Shown in pieces: positions 5,778-10,505 of a DNA stretch of 10,505 nt. Position 1 is the first letter of the stretch, and each line of letters starts with the position of its first letter. Both the position numbers and the translations under genes were made by a program. The stretch covers positions 1-10,505 of the forward strand of contig JANQRM010000563.1 in NCBI GenBank assembly GCA_028284565.1, given 5' to 3'. This DNA is from Anaerolineae bacterium (lineage in GTDB: Bacteria > Chloroflexota > Anaerolineae > Aggregatilineales > Phototrophicaceae). The notes under the pieces are model-generated. The model was given only the letters and a program-made list of their open reading frames with translations, had not been told where the DNA came from and did no database searches.

Positions 5778-6746
5778 ATGCGTGCAGACCGCCTATTGAA
5801 AATGATGTTGCTCCTGCAAACACGGGGCAAAATGACAGCTCAGTCCCTTGCACAAGAGCTGATGGTATCCCGTCGCACGATATTGCGTGACCTTGATGCG
5901 CTCTCCTTTGCTGGGATACCAGTTTATGCAGAGGGTGGACACGGAGGCGGAATCTCATTAGATGAACATTATCGCGTGAAGCTCAATGGTTTAAAGGAGT
6001 CCGAAATTCATGCACTGATTTTGTCACGAGATACTATCCTACTGGCCGATATCGGATTAGAGGATGCCAGCGAACAATCCCTACTTAAAGTCTTGACCGC
6101 CTTGCCATCGTTGTATGAAAAGGCAATTCAACAGGTTCAACATCGCATTCATATTGACCCTATCGAATGGTGGCGTTGTGAACCGGATATATCCTCCTTG
6201 AGCGAGTTGCGACAAGCTGTTTATGAAGACCGTCTCCTTCAATTTACCTATCAGAAGCACAATGGCGAGGTCGTACATCGCCGGGTTCAGCCCTATGGTT
6301 TGGTTGCCAAGGCAAGTCGATGGTATCTGATTGCGAAGCATGAGATCGAGTTTCGGAGCTATCGCGTGAAGCGTATCCGAGATGTCGTTGTGTTGGATGA
6401 CACATTCCTTCGTGACCCTCATTTTGACCTCGCATCACATTGGCAGGCTAGTATTCGTCATTTTATGGATAATCGGCAAGTTTACTCGTTCACCCTTCAA
6501 ATCCAGCCAGATAAGTTGCAATTTGTGCAATGGTATACGCCCGGCACAACCCATGTTGTCCAGACACTAGATGATGGTCAATTCATCGCCCAATTTGAAG
6601 TGGATTCAGAAGATGTCGCTATCATGTTTATCTTAGGATTGGGCGCGGATGCCCAAATTATTGAACCGCATGATTTGCGCGAAAAAACCGATAAGCATAT
6701 TCTATCCCTGATGCTGAATCAACATTCATTGGGGAAAAGCGAATGA
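5778..6746 (+). CDS. WYL-domain transcriptional regulator (YafY type)
   Basis: A 322-residue DNA-binding regulator. Residues 3-57 form an HTH_11-type winged helix (RADRLLKMMLLLQTRGKMTA, with recognition region SRRTILRDLDAL at 31-42), followed by the Gly-rich wing GGHGGGISL. The WYL domain covers about 140-210: RLLQFTYQKHNGEVVHRRVQPYGLVAKASRWYLIA carries the signature W182-Y183-L184, with a later FRSYRVKRI. A C-terminal WCX-like segment spans about 235-312. WYL domains are known to bind ligands, in some cases nucleic acid or nucleotides; none can be assigned here. Start choice is fixed by the GAGG site. The stop TGA overlaps the ATG of the phosphoesterase gene (ATGA, 6743-6746), implying translational coupling. 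Divergent placement next to the hydrolase, with two dyads between, suggests it controls both itself and the hydrolase. Confidence 0.9.
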   Translation: MRADRLLKMMLLLQTRGKMTAQSLAQELMVSRRTILRDLDALSFAGIPVYAEGGHGGGISLDEHYRVKLNGLKESEIHALILSRDTILLADIGLEDASEQSLLKVLTALPSLYEKAIQQVQHRIHIDPIEWWRCEPDISSLSELRQAVYEDRLLQFTYQKHNGEVVHRRVQPYGLVAKASRWYLIAKHEIEFRSYRVKRIRDVVVLDDTFLRDPHFDLASHWQASIRHFMDNRQVYSFTLQIQPDKLQFVQWYTPGTTHVVQTLDDGQFIAQFEVDSEDVAIMFILGLGADAQIIEPHDLREKTDKHILSLMLNQHSLGKSE

Positions 6747-7486
6747 CGACAACCTCCATTGCGATTTTTGGCGACATCCACGGTAATCTGCTCGCGCTTG
6801 ATGCGGTGCTGAACGATATAGCAGAGCAAGGCATTGAGCAGATGATTTGCTTGGGCGATATTTCTGCGACAGGACCTCATCCGCAAGAGACGCTTCAGAA
6901 AGTGCAGTCATTGGGATGCCCGGTGGTCATGGGCAATGCCGATGGTTTCTTCCTTGACCCACAACCTTTTGGTGATGAGAACACCCGTATGTTTTTCGAT
7001 ATTGACCTGTGGTGCGCTGAGCATCTGAGTGATGATGATCTCCGTTGGATTGGTCGTTTAGAATCGACTTACGAAACTACTCTTGAGAATAGTGACACCT
7101 TGTTGTGCTATCATGGTTCACCCCAGTCCTACAATCATGCTATCACGACAGCCACGCCTGATGAGACACTCGCTGATTATCTGGATGGAACCACAGCACA
7201 GGTGTATGCGGGTGGGCATACGCATCAGCCCTTTTTGCGACGCTTGCCTAATCGCCTCGTTGTCAATCCGGGCAGTGTGGGCTTGCCCTATGAAATATCA
7301 CCCGATGGAGCAAATCGCAACCCGCCGTGGGCTGAATATGCCATCCTCCATCATGATGCGAACTCACTGAATGTCGAATTTCGCCGCGTACCTATCGATC
7401 CCCAAGCCATGATTGATGCGCTGTTATCGAGTGGGATGCCCTATGCGGATGTCCTCGCTAAGGGTTGGCGATCTTTTGACGAATAA
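6743..7486 (+). CDS. Calcineurin-like metallophosphoesterase (YfcE/MJ0936-like)
   Basis: A 247-residue cytoplasmic phosphoesterase with a two-metal site. The motifs run in order: GDIHGN with D11 and H13, LGDISATGP with D39, GNADGF with N65 (Asp follows where GNHD is usual, so the common His is replaced by Ala), YHGSP with H124, and AGGHTHQPF with H159 and H161. VVNPGSVGLP (173-182) is typical of the YfcE/MJ0936 group. These metal ligands are complete; the changed GNHD His, normally an active-site helper for phosphodiester hydrolysis, could alter the substrate or rate. The family cleaves phosphodiesters or phosphomonoesters, including nucleotides; the real substrate is unknown. The gene starts inside the stop of the WYL regulator gene (4-base overlap), so the two are one transcript. 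A product that alters the ligand sensed by the regulator is a possible but unproven link. Confidence 0.88.
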   Translation: MTTTSIAIFGDIHGNLLALDAVLNDIAEQGIEQMICLGDISATGPHPQETLQKVQSLGCPVVMGNADGFFLDPQPFGDENTRMFFDIDLWCAEHLSDDDLRWIGRLESTYETTLENSDTLLCYHGSPQSYNHAITTATPDETLADYLDGTTAQVYAGGHTHQPFLRRLPNRLVVNPGSVGLPYEISPDGANRNPPWAEYAILHHDANSLNVEFRRVPIDPQAMIDALLSSGMPYADVLAKGWRSFDE

Positions 7487-7515
7487 TCCCCTTCAAACTT
7501 TGCCTATGTTTGCGT

Positions 7516-7533
7516 TATGATGTGGTTCATCAT
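7516..7533 (+). promoter_or_regulatory. -10 box and overlapping dyad before the Crp/Fnr gene
   Basis: TATGAT (7516-7521) is a likely -10, about 33 bases before the ATG; no -35 is recognisable. Overlapping it is an exact inverted repeat ATGATG-TGGTT-CATCAT (7517-7533). The dyad may be an operator, possibly for autoregulation. It does not resemble the Crp (TGTGA-N6-TCACA) or Fnr (TTGAT-N4-ATCAA) consensus. Confidence 0.45.
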
Positions 7534-7554
7534 TGACGAAAGTAACCTCACACT

Positions 7555-8244
7555 ATGGACATCAATTGGGGAAACATCCCCTACTTCGCCAAAGTCAGCC
7601 GTAACGGATTGCATCGTATTCAGTCCTTTGCCCATTGCCGTCAGTATCATGCAGGCGCGACCATATTTGCAGAAGGTATGTCGTGTGCCGGATTCCATAT
7701 CCTCTCGGATGGGCTGGTGCGAATCTACCGCACGAGCCATGAAGGACGCTTGCATACGCTGAGCCTACTACGTCCGGTAGCGACGTTTAACGAGGTGGCG
7801 GCAGTGGATGGACGTGAGAATCCCTATCATGCGGTAGCAGTGACGAATGCGGAAGTGTGGAGCTTGAGTCATCATCTCCTCATGGATTTGCTGTCGAGTG
7901 AGCGTGATTTACTCAATAACTATGTGCAGGCGTTGGCGCATCTCAATCGGGAGTATATTGAACGCCTCGAAGATATGACCTTCCGCACCATCCCCGCACG
8001 CTTGGCGAAGTTGTTCCTACATGAAGCGACCTACGCTGACCAGATAGCAGAAGCTCCCAGCCGACTGACCCAAGAGGACATCGCCTCCTTGTTGGGGACG
8101 ACGCGCGAGGTGGTGGGTCGGGCGTTGCGCGGTTTGCTCAACGCAGGCTTGCTCCGAAAAGAGGGTCGGCAGGTGTTCATCGCAGACCGCACGGGCTTGG
8201 AGTTGCTGGCACAAACGAATGTGATGCCACAGAAGCAAATTTAG
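7555..8244 (+). CDS. Crp/Fnr-family transcriptional regulator
   Basis: A 229-residue regulator of normal family length. Residues about 18-120 form the cyclic-nucleotide-binding-type beta-roll (IFAEGMSCAGFHILSDGLVRIYR; then RPVATFNEVAAVDGRENPYHAVAV). A long dimerisation helix (about 112-142) leads to a winged helix, LTQEDIASLLGTTREVVGRALRGLLNAGLL (171-200). The recognition helix keeps R184-E185-x-x-G188-R189, the residues E. coli Crp uses to read its GTGA half-site. In the phosphate-binding cassette E80 may be retained but the Arg-Ser/Thr pair that holds cAMP in Crp is replaced by NPYHAV, so cAMP binding is doubtful. Only two Cys (28 and 44) occur, so an Fnr-type [4Fe-4S] cluster is unlikely. 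ATG at 7555 is the first start after an in-frame stop, but no clear ribosome site precedes it. The phosphoesterase gene ends 68 bases upstream. Confidence 0.9.
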   Translation: MDINWGNIPYFAKVSRNGLHRIQSFAHCRQYHAGATIFAEGMSCAGFHILSDGLVRIYRTSHEGRLHTLSLLRPVATFNEVAAVDGRENPYHAVAVTNAEVWSLSHHLLMDLLSSERDLLNNYVQALAHLNREYIERLEDMTFRTIPARLAKLFLHEATYADQIAEAPSRLTQEDIASLLGTTREVVGRALRGLLNAGLLRKEGRQVFIADRTGLELLAQTNVMPQKQI

Positions 8245-8267
8245 TTATCGGTAGTGGGTTATTCGTG

Positions 8268-8297
8268 TGATTAGTTTCGATAATTCCTTGATTAGTT
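8268..8297 (+). repeat. Direct repeat TGATTAGTT, two copies 21 bases apart
   Basis: Two exact copies (8268-8276 and 8289-8297) lie two helical turns apart in the 123-base gap before the TPR gene. The first begins inside a TGTGA (8266-8270), an exact Crp-type half-site without a good partner. An ATTGCAAT palindrome (8298-8305) follows. This may be a regulator binding region for the TPR gene; no convincing promoter is seen nearby, apart from a possible TTGATT and TAAACT that are badly spaced. Confidence 0.35.
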
Positions 8298-8367
8298 ATT
8301 GCAATTCGTTTCAATTATCCGACTCAATAGGCTAAACTTAGTCATCGCAAGTCAGTCTGGTGGCAAC

Positions 8368-10122
8368 ATGAGCAGAAACGAACTAGAGGAGTATCTCAAT
8401 CCTCATCGAACACGAGCAAAACGCATTGTATCCGCTCCCTTCTCCCCATTTCTCAAATTATTTCGACGTGAAAAGTGGGGGGCATCCGATATTGTTACGG
8501 TGGTTCTAACGATCATCTTCGGCTGTTCAGCGACATATCTGGCATTTTTGGCATTGCCAGAAGCCACACAGAATGACTTGCTCGGACGACCCACCTTTAC
8601 ACCCACACCCACGTTGACTCATACACCGACATTAACCCCAACACCATCACCGACCTCGACACTTACTCCAACCTCAACGTCAACGAACACCCCAACTCTA
8701 ACACCAAGTCATACGCCAACCATACCCCCTACTCCATTAGAAGGAATTCCGTTCGCTGAAAACGAAATCGGCGTGGTCTTGGCAAATTTTGAAGACTTTC
8801 GTGGCGAAGAAGGCTCTACCGAGTGGCGAATCGAACGCCAGGTGGAAGAAGCTGAAATTCCCTTGATTCGGGTGAATCATCAAATTGAGAAGCGGGAACA
8901 CGCTCAACAAGTCAGCGATATTTATAATGAAACGATTTTAATTTGGGGAGTACGTTCCAGTGATGTGGTTGAGGTATTCTTTGAGGTGACACCACGTCGG
9001 AGTGAAGTTGAAAGAACTATTGAAAACAAAATCGTTATACCATGGGAATTCAAGGATTTCACCATTTATGTAAGAGATGGATTGGATACTCTCTACCTTG
9101 TCAAATTTATTGAGGGGCAGATTTTCTATTTTGAAGATGACTTTGTAAATGCACTAGACGCATTTGATCAAGCAATTTCCATATTACCCGCCGATGAGCG
9201 ACAAGAAGATTTACAGTTAGCACCTCTATTTTTTTACCGGGGCATTACTCATTCGCAATTACAAAATTATCTAAGTGCAATCGGTGACTACACTCGTGCC
9301 ATCCAACTCGATAATTCCTATGCTTCAGCCTACAATAGTCGTGGCAATACTTATTATTCTCTCGGAGAGTACCAACTTGCTGTCAACGATTACAATCAAG
9401 CCATCCAACTCGATAAAAATTATGCAAAAGCCTATTCTAATCGAGGACTTGCTTACTTATTTCTCAATGAGTATCAACTTGCCATTGATGACTACAATCA
9501 CGCTATAAAACTCGATGACAGCGTGCCATTAGTCTACAACAATCTCGGACTTGCTTATCATTCATTGAGCGAGTACCAACTTGCCATAGAAAACTATAAC
9601 CACTCTATCCAACTCGATGAAAACTATGTCAATGCCTACGTCAATCGCAGTAATGTATATGTCGATTTAGGTGAGTACCAACTTGCTATTGACGACTATA
9701 ACCACGCTATCCAACTGGATGAAAACAATGTCGATTCTCACTTCAATCGCGGTCTTCTATATATCTTTGTGGGTGAGTATCAACTTGCGATTGACGACTT
9801 CAGTCGCGTCATCCAACTTGATATGAACGATGTCTATGCTTATAACAATCGTGGAGTTGCTTATGCTAATATGGGTAAGTATCAACTCGCTTTTTCAGAT
9901 TATAATCAGGCTATTGAATTAGATGAAAATTTTGGTGATGCTTATCTTAATCTGGCAAACGCTTATATCGACAATCAAAATTATGATGCGGCACTTGAAA
10001 GCCTCCAAACATATGTTGATATCATTGGTCAAGAAAACGTTCCGAATGACATTTCACAATTAATAGAGGAACTAGAGGCGATTGTTGGGGACGGTGAAGC
10101 TTCAGTGCCACAATCCTCCTAA
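8368..10122 (+). CDS. Single-pass membrane protein with Thr/Pro stalk and TPR array
   Basis: A 584-residue protein, probably a surface-exposed scaffold. Residues 1-40 are basic and cytoplasmic; a membrane helix spans about 41-63 (DIVTVVLTIIFGCSATYLAFLAL). Residues 75-123 are a Thr/Pro/Ser-rich stalk. Residues 128-235 form a globular alpha/beta region (IGVVLANFEDF through NETILIWGVRSSDVVEVFFEV) reminiscent of FlgO/TolB-N-like domains; this match is a guess. A first TPR-like unit lies at about 245-277. Then come eight TPRs of exactly 34 residues beginning at 287, 321, 355, 389, 423, 457, 491 and 525, with a core like AYNNRGLAYLSLGEYQLAIDDYNHAIQLD. TPRs bind proteins or peptides, so the role is probably assembly or recruitment outside the membrane. 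ATG at 8368 has a weak GGTGG site 6-7 bases upstream; an in-frame TTG at 8299 is a less likely alternative. A Ser/Thr kinase gene follows 115 bases on. Confidence 0.88.
   Translation: MSRNELEEYLNPHRTRAKRIVSAPFSPFLKLFRREKWGASDIVTVVLTIIFGCSATYLAFLALPEATQNDLLGRPTFTPTPTLTHTPTLTPTPSPTSTLTPTSTSTNTPTLTPSHTPTIPPTPLEGIPFAENEIGVVLANFEDFRGEEGSTEWRIERQVEEAEIPLIRVNHQIEKREHAQQVSDIYNETILIWGVRSSDVVEVFFEVTPRRSEVERTIENKIVIPWEFKDFTIYVRDGLDTLYLVKFIEGQIFYFEDDFVNALDAFDQAISILPADERQEDLQLAPLFFYRGITHSQLQNYLSAIGDYTRAIQLDNSYASAYNSRGNTYYSLGEYQLAVNDYNQAIQLDKNYAKAYSNRGLAYLFLNEYQLAIDDYNHAIKLDDSVPLVYNNLGLAYHSLSEYQLAIENYNHSIQLDENYVNAYVNRSNVYVDLGEYQLAIDDYNHAIQLDENNVDSHFNRGLLYIFVGEYQLAIDDFSRVIQLDMNDVYAYNNRGVAYANMGKYQLAFSDYNQAIELDENFGDAYLNLANAYIDNQNYDAALESLQTYVDIIGQENVPNDISQLIEELEAIVGDGEASVPQSS
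8590..8739 (+). repeat. Low-complexity Thr/Pro-coding stretch
   Basis: A run of imperfect ACN-CCN codon pairs encodes the Thr/Pro/Ser stalk (residues 75-124) of the TPR protein. Such linkers after a membrane helix are common in Chloroflexota surface proteins and may be glycosylated. The repeat invites length change by slippage. Confidence 0.8.
9226..10041 (+). repeat. Eight tandem 102-bp TPR-coding units
   Basis: The eight TPR units keep an exact 102-base period, without an insertion or deletion. The inner copies resemble each other at the DNA level: the element GAGTAYCAACTTGC recurs at 9367, 9469, 9571, 9673 and 9775, with a diverged copy at 9877. The first and last units are most diverged. 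The array also looks more AT-rich than neighbouring genes. This suggests growth by internal duplication. Confidence 0.85.
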
Positions 10123-10166
10123 ATCCAAAAATCCCATAAAAAGTTGGCATATTTGGACATCATAAC

Positions 10167-10196
10167 TTGCCTGAATGCCTGAGAGTGGCGTATAAC
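10167..10196 (+). promoter_or_regulatory. Probable promoter of the Ser/Thr kinase gene
   Basis: TTGCCT (10167-10172) and TATAAC (10191-10196) match sigma-70 boxes at four and five of six positions with an 18-base spacer. The predicted start is about 35 bases before the ATG. A direct repeat TGCCTGA (10168-10174 and 10176-10182) overlaps the -35 and could be a regulator site. No terminator is visible after the TPR gene. Confidence 0.45.
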
Positions 10197-10237
10197 TAAG
10201 GGGATGAAGACGTGACACATCGAATAGGTATGACTTT

Positions 10238-10505
10238 ATGAGTGACGAAAACGCAACACCCGATGATTTGATCGGGAAGAATCTGGGACAATATACCATC
10301 CTCGAAGAAGCGGGGCGTGGTGGCATGGCGACGGTGTATAAAGCCAAGCAAACGTCAATGAACCGCACGGTGGCGATTAAGGTATTGCCGCCCACCTTCC
10401 TGCATGACCCCAGCTTTATGGAACGCTTCGAGCGCGAAGTGGAGGTCATCTCGCAATTGGAACATCCGCACATCCTGCCCATCTTTGATTTTGGGAAGGA
10501 AGAAG
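10238..10505 (+). CDS. Ser/Thr protein kinase (PknB/Hanks type), N-terminal part
   Basis: The first 89 codons of a eukaryotic-like Ser/Thr protein kinase that runs off the right edge. After a short acidic lead, LGQYTILEEAGRGGMATVYKA (16-36) is the Gly-rich ATP loop, with G26, G28 and G29. VAIKVL gives the ATP-anchoring K48, and RFEREVEVISQLEHPHILPIFDF (63-85) is the C-helix region with partner E67. These residues are intact, so the kinase lobe seen so far looks active. The catalytic loop, any membrane segment and sensor domains lie outside. ATG at 10238 is preceded by AGG at 10226-10228, nine bases away. It sits 115 bases after the TPR membrane protein gene on the same strand with its own likely promoter, so a functional link is possible but not shown. 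A large minus-strand open frame across this start is a shadow. Confidence 0.9.
   Translation, partial: MSDENATPDDLIGKNLGQYTILEEAGRGGMATVYKAKQTSMNRTVAIKVLPPTFLHDPSFMERFEREVEVISQLEHPHILPIFDFGKEE

Noticed and set aside
8299..8367. TTG start adding 23 residues to the TPR protein
   Set aside because: It is a rare start codon with no clear ribosome site, and it lies in the repeat-rich upstream region; ATG at 8368 begins a normal basic N-terminus. Not fully excluded.
9226..10041. CRISPR-like or non-coding tandem repeat
   Set aside because: The period is 102 bases with no unique spacers, and each unit encodes a 34-residue TPR in one continuous frame.
10102..10482. Minus-strand 126-codon open frame at the right end
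   Set aside because: It runs opposite to the Ser/Thr kinase whose motifs are clear, and its translation has no recognisable family character.
1..10505. Defence island, toxin-antitoxin pair, prophage or insertion sequence
   Set aside because: No nuclease, toxin, integrase or transposase motifs were seen on either strand. The WYL regulator alone is not evidence of a defence locus.

Overview
The window looks like ordinary chromosomal DNA from a bacterium of the phylum Chloroflexota, most likely Anaerolineae-like. This is inferred from a long Thr/Pro-rich linker following a membrane segment in a TPR protein, a sortase with a long cytoplasmic N-terminus, a Ser/Thr protein kinase and a WYL regulator, all in moderate-GC DNA. 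No ribosomal marker is present, so the assignment is tentative. No rRNA, tRNA, CRISPR array, transposase or phage gene was seen. No gene-free stretch exceeds 300 bases; the longest is the 187-base divergent region at 3119-3305.

Layout. At the left edge is the C-terminal end of a trypsin-like (HtrA-type) protease on +. Its stop overlaps, tail to tail, the stop of a large minus-strand soluble histidine kinase (REC-PAS-GAF-HisKA-HATPase). Upstream of the kinase, on the same strand, is a crotonase-family enoyl-CoA hydratase. A divergent promoter region (3119-3305) separates this from a plus-strand pair: a membrane sortase and a small protein anchored by a C-terminal membrane helix. The sortase leader contains a long, nearly perfect inverted repeat.

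The middle holds a minus-strand alpha/beta hydrolase divergent from a WYL-domain transcription factor. The regulator overlaps a calcineurin-like metallophosphoesterase by 4 bases. The 89-base space between hydrolase and regulator is packed with dyads that look like operators. A Crp/Fnr-family regulator follows, with a dyad over its probable -10 box.

The right end holds a single-pass membrane TPR protein: cytoplasmic N-terminus, membrane helix, Thr/Pro-rich stalk, a globular domain and at least eight TPR units of exactly 34 residues. The first 89 codons of a Ser/Thr protein kinase follow and run off the window.

How the genes may work together. Three themes appear: signal transduction (hybrid kinase, Ser/Thr kinase, two transcription factors), cell-surface biology (protease, sortase with its partner, stalked TPR protein) and small-molecule or acyl-CoA metabolism (crotonase, hydrolase, phosphoesterase). 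I see no clear defence or mobile system. The best candidates for something undescribed are the sortase with its small tail-anchored partner and the WYL/phosphoesterase/hydrolase module with its dense operator region. Promoter and operator calls are by eye. Family calls rest on motifs I can see, not on a database search.
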